Origin: Cercospora beticola
Lineage: Eukaryota > Ascomycota > Dothideomycetes > Mycosphaerellales > Mycosphaerellaceae
NCBI RefSeq assembly: GCF_033473495.1
Contig: NC_088939.1
Location: forward strand, 4,712,001-4,776,000
Direction of reading: 5' to 3'
DNA length: 64,000 bases
In this document: positions 1 to 10,706 of the stretch, one piece after another
Layout: every line of letters begins with the position of its first letter
How positions within the stretch are numbered: the first letter of the stretch is position 1
The notes under the pieces: model-generated
Databases searched by the model: none
The model's input: the letters and a program-made list of their open reading frames with translations, nothing else
Told to the model about the DNA's origin: nothing
Translations under genes and position numbers: made by a program

Positions 1-1025
1 ATACTAGATGCTACCGGACCTATAGTATATATAAGTAGTAGAAACTAAGCTAGGATAAGAGTATTAATACTCTATATATACTATATATCTAACTTTTAAT
101 TATAAGGTCGATTATAATATAGCCTATCTTAGTTTTCTATATAATATAGAAAGTATTCTAGTACGTCTATAGAGTACTTATACTTCGTAAAGTCTCGTAC
201 CTCTATTCTAGTAACTAGTAAAAGAATAAGTAGACGATAGCGATAAGTATTACTCGGAGTGTTTCGAGAGTATCTTTCCTAGTTATCTAATAATATCTAC
301 GTTTATTAGATTAGTAGAGCACTATATACTATATCGTAATCTACTTATACTAGTAATATACTTATACTATAATCCCTTTATCTAGCTCTATAGCTACTTG
401 CTTCCTTTAGTATAAATCTTTTATATATATACTATCTTATCGAACTCTACTTCTATATATCTAAAGCGCTCTATCTAAGAAAGCGCGTTACCGATTTCTA
501 CTATATAGCCTATAGCTAGAAGAACTCTACTATATATAAGGCCTATATTAGATATAGAACTATATACTATTCGTCTCGCGATTCCTTATAGTAGAGTAAC
601 TATACCTAGGCCGACTAGTAGAGTACTATAGAAGCGTAGTAGATATAAGGAGGAATAACGAATAAATAAGTAAGTCTAGCTAGCCGGCGACTCGAGAGAT
701 AGCGATCTAGCGCCTTTATATACTTTAGAGAGATAGAAGAAAGAAGAAGTAATTAGTATAGGTATAGAGATATAGCGAGGCGCGCGCTCTATAAAGTAAT
801 ATATAGAGCCTACTATCTATATAAAAGTCTATTAACTAGAAGAGTTAAGGAGCGGCGGGCCGTAGCGTACGCTAAGTCGTATTAGAGCTATCGAGCGGCA
901 AAATAGCGTCCTAATTTATATATATTTATATCTCGAGTTAGGAGCGATTTCGCTCTCCTTTTATTTAATTCTATATTTTCTAGCTTCTAGCTTTCTAGCT
1001 ATAATATAAACTCGGGCTTATAATC

Positions 1026-1241
1026 TATTAAGTTTAGGAGTCTAATCTATCTAAGTATAGTAGAATAAAGCAAAGTAAAACTCTCTATAATAAGTAGTTA
1101 AAAAGGCTTAGGTTTCTATCTACTATAAGTCTATAAAGAAATACTCTCTACTAAGAATTCCTAAAGTTTAAAGTACTACTTACTTAAGGCCTAACTATTA
1201 GATAGAGAGATATAGTATCTTTAGAATCTTATATTATAATA
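1026..1241 (+). repeat. LTR-like unit, copy A
   Basis: A 216-bp unit that recurs at 4273, about 6393 and, inverted, at 7497. It starts TATTAA and ends ATAATA, consistent with TG..CA termini after RIP. The 60 bases before it (from about 966) also match the sequence before copy C, so A and C carry extra shared internal sequence. No clean target duplication was seen. Confidence 0.7.
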
Positions 1242-1249
1242 TAGTAGCT

Positions 1250-2140
1250 TAAATAGTAGCTTAGTACCGAGTAGTAGGTCGATCGTATACTCGGCGCTAT
1301 TAACTAGTATACTTCTTATTTCTTCTATTAGATTAAAGAGATCTAAAAAATCCCGGAACTCTATAAGTAGTAGCTCTTAGCTAGTATCTACTTTCTAAAG
1401 TAATATAGTATATATATATAGAGCTTTTTAGAGATTCTTATAGAACTTATATACTTCGTATATTCGTACTATATATATCTCGCTACTAGACCTAAAGGTC
1501 TACTTATTAGTAAGAGTATCTTCCTTTACTTTATAAGCTATATACTATAGCCGGTCTAATAAAATATAAGAAGTTAGTATATTATATATATAGAAGATAC
1601 TACTATATATATATATATATATATATCGCTCTCTTAGAGTTAGTAGCTTATATATATATATAATATATACTATAGTAGTACTCTAGTTATTTAGTAAAGA
1701 ATATTACTAATAGTAAAGTAGTATTCTTCTATATAGGAAGGTCGTACTATAGAGCGAACGATCTAGAGACTATATTAATATCGGTACTACTATCGAGTAT
1801 ATAGTCGGCTCGCTAGTATATTATACTCGTCTCGATCTCGGCTATAATAGGAATTACTAGTCTATTCTATATAGATAGATAATCTATTTCGCTTATTATA
1901 GTATTTAGAGCTTATAAGTTTTCTCTAATATTTTACTTTTTAGCTATTTACTTATAGTTACTTTATAGACTATAGGCGTCTTCTATAGGTAAGAACTTAA
2001 ATAATTAGACTTAATATATCTCTTCTTCTTATACTCGAAGTATTTAGCTTTTAACTTCTAGTCTAAGTTATCTTTATTATACTTAGACTAACGCTACCTA
2101 TTCTAACTAAACTTCTCTTTCTTTAGCTAAGTAGTAGTAT
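1250..2140 (-). pseudogene. Ty3/gypsy polyprotein relic (zinc knuckle to RT linker)
   Basis: Read on the minus strand, about 2044-1997 gives a retroviral-type zinc knuckle with C-x2-C-x4-H-x4-C spacing, but every ligand codon now reads Tyr, as expected from RIP of TGY and CAY codons. Further along, about 1340-1260 reads EFRDFLDLFN followed by a YTIDLLLGT-like string. This resembles the linker between protease and reverse transcriptase in Ty3/gypsy pol proteins. Many in-frame stops sit where Trp or Gln codons are expected. The frame breaks off at the LTR-like copy ending at 1241. The element is dead; the assignment rests on these two short matches. Confidence 0.55.
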
Positions 2141-3466
2141 TATTACTACTCTTATACTTATAGCTCGACTATATTTTATATCTAGTATACTTACTTAGCT
2201 TACTTCTACTAGACGAACTTCTATAGCTACTTTATAAGAATATAGCTTTCTCGGCCTATTCTAAGTATATAGTAAGCGCTATAAGGTCGGCTCTTTTAAA
2301 CTCTATCGTATTATAGTTCTTAATAATATTTTTCTATAGAGAAGCTTATAGCTTTATAAGAAGCTAGTAAACTAGCTATAGCTTATAGTAGTTACTAAGT
2401 TACGTCTTAAGATAGACTAACTTATTTACGAACTAATATACGCTTTACTTTTCGCGCTAATAGGCTCTCTTATACTTAATAGTAGTTAGGAGTATATAGT
2501 TCGCTTAATTCTCGACTATATTATATATAAACTACTAGAAGTCTTCCTAACTATACTCGGCTAGAAGGTTCTTAGTATTATACTAGTTATACTATATATT
2601 TTTCGTTTTACCTACGAGCTATATAATAGTATATAGCGCTTTCTTATAAAAAGTATAGTATATTACTAAGTTATTAATAAAAATTATCTTAAGATACTAG
2701 ATAAACTTATAGGCCTTATCTTTATTCTTACTTTTAAATAGCTTAGAGTCGTATATCTTTATACTCTTAGTCTAGAAGCTCTCCGACTATATATTGTATA
2801 AGCTCTATATATTCTTTATACTAGTATTAGTAGCTTCTTTATTATTTTCTTCGATAATCTCTTATACTCTACTCTTTATATAAGAGACTTCGGAACTACT
2901 AGAAGAGTTATTATTACTTTCTAGTATTATAGTAAGTTCGTATATAAGGCGTTTATATTCTTCTCGAAAGCTTCTAAGTATAAGCTACTTATAAAGCTCT
3001 TCTATCTTATATTCGAGCCTTCTATACTTATTATTAATATCGTTCTCTAGACTCTTATTAGTATAGTATAAGCGCTCTATAAGAGTAGCTTCTTTATAAT
3101 CTTCTAAGATCGTTTTATCTAGATTAAGTATTTTCTTACTTATAACTTATATCTATAGAGCTCGTAGTATAGAGCCGGTATACTTAGTATAACGCGACTA
3201 CGACTCTCGTTTATCTAATATTTTAGTATTTATAGGCCGCTACTCTATATAGAGTTAAAGAATTAGAATTATAAAAGAATATATAGTAATATATAGACTA
3301 CTTTAGACTCTCTATTCGAAGATAAACTAATTCTTATAGAATTATTATACGTCGTATACTCCTTATATATATATATACTATATACTAAGTAATATAGTAT
3401 TAGCTAGCTACTAAGTATTAGCTAGGCCTAAAGCCTCTAGCTTTAGACTTTACTTCGCTTTTATAG

Positions 3467-4272
3467 ATATATAATATATATTAGTTCTAAGTAGAAGAAT
3501 ATACTATATAACTATATAAAGATAGAGAATAAACTCTATAAGGTACCTAGGCTAGGTACTTAGTAAATAAAAGTTATAGTCTAATAATACTAGGAGTTAG
3601 TCTAGTATTTCTCTACTACTAGAAAGTAGAAGAGAATAAAGTTAGAAAAGTAGTTAGGCTATTAGAGAGAGTCTCCTAAAGATAGCTATATAGATAGAAC
3701 TTACTATCTATTTAAAGGAAGATTTTATAAGACTAGAGGATTAGTTTATACTAAGTAGGTTATATTTAGAGAGAATAGTTATAAAGTAAGTTCTAGAGAG
3801 ACCTACTATTAGCTAATAATACTTTAGAGACTAACTAAACCTCTTACTATCTTTAGAATCTAAAGGAGAATTAGATAATTAGGCTCTAGAAGCCTAGTTA
3901 AATAAACTAATATACTTAAGATTAAAAGAAGTTATAAACCTACCTTTATTATAAATATAGTAGTACTAGGAAGTTCCTATACTAGAGAGTACTAGAAAGG
4001 TATACTCTTTTAGCTATTAATATATATACTATATATAAGGCCTAGAGTATAATATCTACTCTAGAGCTATCTAGAAAATAGAGTTCTAGAAGCTCTAGCT
4101 AAGAGAGAGGAGTCTTAGTATAGTTAATTCTCTACTAGATAGTCTATTATAAAGGAATTTCTATCTATATATATACTAAGAACTAAATACTAAGATATAT
4201 AGGTCCTAGTTTACTATATAAAACAAATTTATTTCTTAGCTATAGTTAGAAGAACTTAGTAATATATATACT
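3467..4272 (+). repeat. Inverted repeat arm X (pairs with 5375-6190)
   Basis: About 800 bp that reappears as its reverse complement at about 5375-6190. Anchors are the AAGGTACCTAGGCTAGG region near 3540, matched inverted near 6100, and the end of the arm at 4245-4272, matched inverted at 5375-5402. The outer boundary near 3467 coincides with an abrupt loss of CpG, so the arm probably starts a discrete insertion. Confidence 0.75.
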
Positions 4273-4488
4273 TATTAAATTTAGAAGTCTAACTTATCTA
4301 GATATAGCGGAATAAAGTAAAGTAAAACTCTCTATAATAAGTAGTTAGAAAGGCTTAGGTTTCTATCTACTATAAGCTTATAAAGAAATACTTTCTATTA
4401 AGAATTTCTAAAGCCTAAAGTACTACTTACTTAAAGCCTAACTATTAGATAGAAAGATATAGTATCTTTAGAATCTTATATTATAATA
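4273..4488 (+). repeat. LTR-like unit, copy B
   Basis: Same 216-bp unit as copy A. It lies directly between arm X and arm Y. Its inverse (copy D) sits in the mirrored position next to Y', so B plus Y is repeated as an inverted block. Confidence 0.75.
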
Positions 4489-5374
4489 CTCCTTCTAATA
4501 ACTTATCTCTTAATAGCTAGGTACTTTCCTTAGTCTTATTCTCTATTATAGTAAAAGCTTTTACTTTACTTATATTTCTAAAAGCTAAGATTATACTTCT
4601 TATAGGTTCTAGATACTAATAGCTTAATAGTAAGTATCTCTTCCTTTAATATAAAGTATACTATCTAGCTTTAAATAACTCTAAGTTATTTCTTTTTTTT
4701 CTTTTTTATTATTATCTCTATATAGCTCTTATAATATAAGCTAAATACTCTAATTCTTTCTCTAGTTTAGATTACCTAGATATTTCTACTTCTTTCTTTT
4801 CTAGAATAGAAAGAATATTATTAGATAATAAGTATAGTTAGGTATTTATAGTATCTCTAATAGATAACTAAGATTTAGATAGGCTACTAAGTAGAACTTA
4901 GATTCTATTCTTAGGTTTAACTACCTCTACTATTACTAGCTAGGCCTCTTTTATTTTCTTTCTAAATAATAGTAGGCTAGACTATATTTATAATATACTC
5001 TATAAACTTATTATTTAAAAGGTAAAGTACTACTATACTAGTTTCCTTTCTAATACTTTATTATCCTTATACTTCTTCTTTAGCTTTTACTAGATAGCTT
5101 TTACTATCTCTTTCTCTAATACTACTTCTTTATTCTCTTTACTAATATAAAGCTAAATCTAGTAGATTACTTTATAGTTTATCTTATTAGTTATTAGAGT
5201 AGATATTAAGATCTTAATAGTTAAGTATAGGTCTTCTCTTTTAAGAAATATAGCTATTTTTCTAAACTATTATTCTAAGTTCTTCTTAGAGAGTACTAGA
5301 TATAGTCTCTTTACTAAAGTACTATTTATTTTATTTTATTTCTATTTTATTTTCTAAAGAGTTAACTTTAAGTA
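4489..5374 (+). repeat. Inverted repeat arm Y (pairs with 6609-7496)
   Basis: About 890 bp whose reverse complement occupies 6609-7496. Clear anchors are the AAAGCTTTTACT motif near 4553, inverted near 7420, and the TTATTTTATTTTATTTC run near 5330, inverted near 6640. With copies B and D the paired arms extend to about 1.1 kb each. Confidence 0.75.
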
Positions 5375-6190
5375 TATATATTACTAAGTTCTTCTAACTA
5401 TAGCTAAGAAATAAATTTATTTTATATAGTAAACTAGGATCTATATATCTTAGTATTTAGTTCTTAGTATATATATAGATAGAAATTCCTTTATACTAGA
5501 CTATCTAGTAGAGAATTAACTATACTAAGACTCCTCTCTTTTAGCTAGAGCTTCTAGAACTCTATTTTCTAAGTAGCTCTAAAGTAAGTATTATACTCTA
5601 GGCCTTATATATAGTATATATATTAATAGCTAAAGGAGTATACCTCTCTAGTACTCTCTATTATAAGAACCTCCTAGTACTACTATATTTATAATAAAGG
5701 TAGGTTTATAACTTCTTTTAATTTTAGATATATTAGTTTATCTAACTAGATTTCTAGAGCCTAATTATCTAATTCTTCTTTAGATTCTAGAGATAGTAAA
5801 AGGTTTAGTTAGTCTCTAAAGTATTATTAGCTAATAGTAGGTCTCTCTAGAACCTACTTTATAACTATCCTTTCTAAATATAACTTATCTAGTATAAACT
5901 AGTATAAACTAATCCTCTAGCTTTATAAGATCTTTCTTTAAATAAGTAGTAAGTTCTATCTATATAGCTATTTTTAGAAGACTCTCTCTAATAGCCTAAC
6001 TACTTTTCTAACTTTGTTCTTTTCTACTTTCTAGTAGTAGGGAAATACTAGACTAACTTCTAGTATTATTAGACTATAACTTTTATTTACTAAGTACCTA
6101 GCCTAAGTATTTTATAGAGTTTATTCTCTATCTTTATATAGCTATATAGTATATCCTTCTACTTAGAACTAATATATATTAGATATTCTA
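5375..6190 (-). repeat. Inverted repeat arm X'
   Basis: Reverse complement of 3467-4272 with scattered transition-type differences. It begins immediately after arm Y and ends near 6190, where one of the two CpG dinucleotides of this block is found. 6191-6392 is further AT-rich sequence without a partner that I could see, apart from its last 50 bases, which match the lead-in of copy A. Confidence 0.75.
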
Positions 6191-6392
6191 TCGACCTATA
6201 TATACTATTCTTTCTACTATCTAGTTTATACTTATAAGACTACTTCTTTTACTTCTAACTCTTTTATAGCTTTAGATCCTACTATTACTTTTAAGTCTCT
6301 TACTAGAGTATCTTAACTCCTACTAGAAGTACTTACTATTATATTCTCTAGCTTCTAGCTTTCTAGCTATAATATAAACTTAGGCTTATAAC

Positions 6393-6608
6393 TAATTAAA
6401 TTTAGAGGTCTAACCTATCTAGATATAGTAGAATAAAGTAAAGTAAAACTCTCTATAATAAGTAGTTAGAGAGACTTAAGTTTCTATCTACTATAAGTCT
6501 ATAAAGAAATACTTTCTACTAAGAATTCCTAAAGCTTAAAGTACTACTTATCTAAAGCTTAACTATTAGATAGAGAGATATAGTATCTTTAGAATCTTAT
6601 ATTATAAT
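6393..6608 (+). repeat. LTR-like unit, copy C
   Basis: Direct-orientation copy of the 216-bp unit; the left end is approximate because one extra base is present. The sequence before it from about 6340 matches that before copy A. It abuts arm Y' on the right. Confidence 0.7.
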
Positions 6609-7496
6609 AATACTTAAAGTTAACTCTTTAGAAAATAAAATAGAAATAAAATAAAATAAATAGTACTTTAGTAAAAAAGCTATATCTAGTACTCTCTAAG
6701 AAGAACTTAGAATAATAGTTTAGAAAAATAGCTATATTTCTTAAAAAAGAAGACTTATATTTAACTATTAAGACCTTAATATCTACTCTAATAACTAATA
6801 AAGTAAACTATAAAGTAATCTACTAGATTTAGCTTTATATTAGTAAAAAGAATAAAGAGATAGTATTAGAAAAAGAAATAGTAAAAGCTATCTAGTAAAA
6901 GCTAAAAAAGAAGTATAAAGATAATAAAATATTAGAAAGGAAACTAGTATAGTAGTACTTTACCTTTTAAATAATAAGTTTATAGAGTATATTTTAAGTA
7001 TAGTCTAGCTTACTATTATTTAAAAAGAAAATAAAGGAGACCTAGCTAGTAATAGTAGAGATAGTTAAACCTAAGAATAGAATCTAAGTTCTACTTAGTA
7101 GTCTATCTAAATCTTAGTTATCTATTAAAGATACTATAGATATCTAACTATACTTATTATTTAATAATATTCTTTCTATTCTAAAAAAGAAAGAAGTAGA
7201 GATATCTAGATAACTTAAACTAGAGAAAGAATTAGAGTATTTAGCTTATACTATAAGAGCTATATAGAGATAATAATAAAAAAGAAAGAGAATAAATAAC
7301 TTAAAGTTATTTAAAGCTAGATAGTATACTTTATATTAAAGAAAGAGATACTTACTATTAAGCTATTAGTATCTAGAACTTATAAGAAGTATAGTTTTAG
7401 CTTTTAGAGATATAAATAAAGTAAAAGCTTTTACTATAATAGAGAATAAAACTAAGGAAAGTAACTAGCTATTAAGAAATAAGTTATTAGAGAAAG
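6609..7496 (-). repeat. Inverted repeat arm Y'
   Basis: Reverse complement of 4489-5374. It contains no CpG that I could find and no open frame. It joins directly to the inverted LTR-like copy D. Confidence 0.75.
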
Positions 7497-7712
7497 TATT
7501 ATAATATAAGATTCTAAAGATACTATATCTCTCTATCTAATAGTTAGGCTTTAAGTAAGTAGTACTTTAGACTTTAGAAATTTTTAGTAGAAAGTATTTC
7601 TTTATAGACTTATAGTAGATAGAAACCTAAGCTTTTCTAACTACTTATTATAGAGAGTTTTACTTTACTTTATTCTACTATACTTAGATAGGTTAGACTT
7701 CTAAATTTAATA
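7497..7712 (-). repeat. LTR-like unit, copy D (inverted)
   Basis: Exact-length inverse copy (216 bp) of unit B: it begins TATTATAAT and ends TCTAAATTTAATA. Beyond it, 7713-8030 is AT-rich sequence with no recognisable feature; CpG reappears near 7853. Confidence 0.75.
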
Positions 7713-8030
7713 GTATCTAGTTATTTCTAGGCCTATAACTACTAATCTTATATATAAAATTAAGAACTATTAATAGAGTTAGAAGTATTCTATAGTAGAT
7801 ATATCTATTAATATATATAATAAGAGATATCTTTTAAGAGTAGTTAAGAATACGTTACGATTTAGCTTTATTTACTCTACTACTAGTCTTACTATTCTAG
7901 TAGTTACTAAGAGTACTATAGTCTATTTTAAACTTTCTTAAAGCTATAGAAATATTCGGCTTATCTTATTTACTAAGCTAGTCTAGTACCTATAGCATAG
8001 TATCTATAATAGTAGTATAATTAATAATTG

Positions 8031-8383
8031 AATATGTTGAGAAACGCTGAAACTATAGGTTTACGCGGGGTTGTGGGTCACGTGGGGCACACTTCTACAG
8101 CTCTTTCCTTGGCTCCACTCGCAATTCACTCTTGCAACATGATTCGAGCTTATCACAGACCCATTTTCTCATCCTCGCCGCCGCCCTGATAGGCCGCCGC
8201 GGCGGCGAGCGCGGCTCAACAGGCATTATCACGTCAAATGATGCCCAGGATGAAGTGAAGTAAGTATGGCACACCAGACAGTCATAAAGACCGTAGGCTC
8301 TGCTCCAAGAGATATATCACCAGCAGTAGGTCTTTACAACAGCACTTCTATCAGCATTTCACAACTCTACAGCTCTCTACAAC
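8031..8383 (+). promoter_or_regulatory. Upstream region of the isomerase/decarboxylase-like gene
   Basis: Normal-composition DNA directly after the RIP block. It holds an E-box CACGTG at 8079-8084 and a perfect 14-bp GC palindrome (GCCGCCGCGGCGGC) at 8193-8206, whose CGG/CCG half-sites resemble binding sites of Zn2Cys6 fungal regulators. Function is inferred only from position. Confidence 0.4.
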
Positions 8384-9163
8384 ATGGCCGAAGACCGCAT
8401 CTTCAAGCTTGGCGTCATCGTGCCCTCATCCAACACCGCTCTCGAACCATTGACCACCGCCATTGCATCCACGATACCCAACATTTCCGTCCACTTCTCC
8501 CGCTTCCGAGTCACCGAGATCTCCTTGAGCGACAATGCGATTTCACAATTCGACGACAGCAAGATCATCGATGCCGCGAAGCTCCTGGCAGATGCAAAAG
8601 TTGATGTCATAGGGTGGAGTGGGACCAGCGCCGGATGGCTCGGGCTGGACAAAGACCGGGAGTTATGCCAGAAGATTGAAGACGCGACAGGAATCAAAGC
8701 GACAACGAGCTGTGTGGGCATGCTCAATGTGTTTCACGAGATCTTCGCTGGGCAGGAGTATGGAGAGAACACCAAGGCGCGATGGGGTCTGGTAACACCG
8801 TACTTGGACGAAGTGCAGAAGAAGGTTATGAAAACATTCGGTGATGCGGGCTACGAAGTCGTAGCTGAGTCTCACCTGGACCGGAGTGTCAATGCCGATA
8901 TTGTGGCTACGAGTGAAGACGAGCTGGACAAACAAATGGAAGACGTGCTCTCTAAGATGGAGGACGAGCCGATCAAGGTCGTGTCTACATTTTGCACGAA
9001 CTTGCGAGCAGCGCAAAGAGTTGCATTCTGGGAAAATCGATGGCCAGGCCTAGTGGTAGTGGATACCGTTGCCACAGTGGTGTGGGATATGCTGCGCATA
9101 CTCGGAATCGACATGAAAGACCTCCGAGCATGGGGCGTTATGTTCTCAAAGGCGGGTTCGTGA
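8384..9163 (+). CDS. Maleate isomerase / arylmalonate decarboxylase-like protein
   Basis: An intronless 259-residue protein of the Asp/Glu racemase superfamily, close to the maleate isomerase and arylmalonate decarboxylase (AMDase) branch. The N-terminal LGVIVPSSNTALEPL stretch (residues 9-23) and TPY at 138-140 fit this group. Racemases and maleate isomerase use two cysteines. Here the first site reads Gly-Thr-Ser (80-82), while the second, Cys204 in STFCTNLR, is kept. In AMDase the same one-cysteine plus GTS arrangement supports cofactor-free decarboxylation of disubstituted malonates, so a decarboxylase-like role is possible; the substrate is unknown. The length is normal for the family and the ATG follows AACATGG. 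It is the first gene after the RIP block, and nothing around it suggests a pathway. Confidence 0.8.
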   Translation: MAEDRIFKLGVIVPSSNTALEPLTTAIASTIPNISVHFSRFRVTEISLSDNAISQFDDSKIIDAAKLLADAKVDVIGWSGTSAGWLGLDKDRELCQKIEDATGIKATTSCVGMLNVFHEIFAGQEYGENTKARWGLVTPYLDEVQKKVMKTFGDAGYEVVAESHLDRSVNADIVATSEDELDKQMEDVLSKMEDEPIKVVSTFCTNLRAAQRVAFWENRWPGLVVVDTVATVVWDMLRILGIDMKDLRAWGVMFSKAGS

Positions 9164-9472
9164 ATAGTAATCTTGCACAAATTTCATCATGATAAAGACA
9201 GCAATATATCCACACTGTCAGAGAGCAGTGGTATGATGTTCGGACTTAACCAGTTATCTCCCAGTAAGTGGGGTGCACTAAGGCGGCTATTACAATAACA
9301 GCTCTCTAACCTAGGTACTTAGTAGAACTATAACAACACCTCTGACGTTGTGCCACCAAGGATCGACTTCACTGGCTTTGCTCTACACTTACTTCACAAT
9401 CATATCAACATCTCCAAACAGGAGCAAAAGAAACAGAACCAAGAACATCAACATCCAAGAACAACCAACAAA
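9164..9472 (+). other. Intergenic: 3' end of isomerase-like gene, GST leader
   Basis: The frame open from 9350 lacks an ATG and is only the leader of the GST gene. The AACCAACAAA stretch just before 9473 is a typical A-rich fungal start context. Nothing else is seen. Confidence 0.5.
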
Positions 9473-10162
9473 ATGGGCCTCACAGTCCACCACCTCGGTC
9501 ACTCCCAATCCGACCGCGTCGTCTTCCTTTGCGAAGAACTCGGCATCCCATACGAACTCAAGAAATACGACCGCTCTCCTCTCCTCGCACCTCCAGAGCT
9601 CAAGAAACTTCATCCCATCGAAGCCTCCCCCGTTATCGAAGACGACGGCGGAGTCGTCCTAGCCGAAACCCAAGCCTGCTTCGAGTACATCGCCCACGTC
9701 CACGGCGGAGGCAAATTCTTCGTCAGACCCGGCGAGAAAAACTACGCAGATTTCCTCTACTACTACAATGTCGCCAATGGGACCTTGCAACCCGCCATCG
9801 GCCGAATCATGGCCTTGAACTTCGCAGGCATCAATCGCGGTAGCGATAATCCACTATTCCAGCGCTTCGACGCAAAAATCCAACAAGTCTATGGCATGCT
9901 TAATAAGCGTGTCAAAGAAGTTCCTTGGCTCGCTGGAGAGGAATTCACCGCTGCGGATATGATGATGATTTGGTCTTTGACGGGCATGAGAGAATTTGTA
10001 CCGAGCGATTTGAGCGCCTATCCGGATCTGTTGAAGTATATGAAGAAAGTTGTTGATCGACCGGCTTATAGGAAGTATTTGGAGAAGGGTGATCCGGATA
10101 TCGCGGAGTATATTGAGAAGAGTATTTCTGCGGAAGGGCCGCCGAAGTTTAAGAATATGTAG
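9473..10162 (+). CDS. Glutathione S-transferase
   Basis: A 229-residue cytosolic GST without introns. The N-terminal thioredoxin-like domain (about 1-85) shows the SQSDRVVFLCEELGIPYEL helix region, the cis-Pro loop EASPVIED and the ETQACFEYI glutathione gamma-Glu-binding turn. An all-alpha C-terminal domain follows, with PWLAGEEFTAADMM near 165, the usual N-capping box of GST domain II. It should conjugate glutathione to electrophiles or act in redox detoxification; the substrate cannot be told. ATG 9473 was chosen because the upstream extension begins with non-ATG codons and is unlike any GST. A second, unrelated GST-like gene lies at 21494-22651. Confidence 0.9.
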   Translation: MGLTVHHLGHSQSDRVVFLCEELGIPYELKKYDRSPLLAPPELKKLHPIEASPVIEDDGGVVLAETQACFEYIAHVHGGGKFFVRPGEKNYADFLYYYNVANGTLQPAIGRIMALNFAGINRGSDNPLFQRFDAKIQQVYGMLNKRVKEVPWLAGEEFTAADMMMIWSLTGMREFVPSDLSAYPDLLKYMKKVVDRPAYRKYLEKGDPDIAEYIEKSISAEGPPKFKNM

Positions 10163-10706
10163 GTATGGTATGTTTCTGCTTTTCATTCTTTTGGTCTGCA
10201 AGCTCTGGGATGATGACTATGCTGACTTTCTGGCGAACAGAAAGCGAGAGAACAGGCTTTAGTGGCTGGATATATCCCATTCAACGAACACAAGATCTGT
10301 CAGTGAAACGCCCGCTTGAACCAAAATGCGATTCCAGATTTGCAGTCTCGAAGCAACAACAGCTCGGAAGTGCCTTGACCAAACGCCCACCTATTCTCTG
10401 CGCTTGTTGGAATCTGCTTCGTGTACAAGCTTCATCCTTGCCTGCCTTTAGCCTTGTTCTAGAAACCCCGCAAAGACTGATAGGAGACAAGCCCGAGATG
10501 AGTACGAGGTCGTTCTTTCTGCCCCCGCTTCATGTGTCTCTCAAGTAAAGTACTGGCCTCACACCTCAGCAGTCCAAGCGTCAGGACATTACAAAGGTCG
10601 CAATTCTCACCTCCCAGCACTCCGATTGAGTGAGCTGACATTGGTTTTCCATTTTTGTGAGGATTAGTCCACTTGGTACCACGGCGATCGTTTAGCCACC
10701 CGCGAA
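10163..10706 (+). other. Intergenic, 544 bp
   Basis: Contains overlapping short frames on both strands (10165-10548 plus, 10281-10728 minus) with no protein-like composition or splice continuation. No gene is called. Confidence 0.5.

Larger units (their letters stand above)
1..8030. mobile_element. RIP-degraded repeat block
   Basis: The whole stretch is AT-rich, nearly lacks CpA and TpG, is packed with TA steps, and has no long open frame. This is the footprint of RIP, which turns CpA into TpA in repeated DNA. Composition changes sharply near 8030. Two parts differ: 1 to about 3460 keeps many CpG, whereas about 3466-7850 has almost none. The recognisable contents are listed separately: a gypsy relic, four LTR-like copies and two pairs of inverted arms. 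No intact host gene is visible here. It is probably heterochromatic, which is inferred. Confidence 0.9.

Noticed and set aside
9350..9472. N-terminal extension of the GST frame
   Set aside because: The frame opens with GTG/TTG codons and the residues are unlike any GST; ATG 9473 has a good A-rich context and starts the conserved domain.
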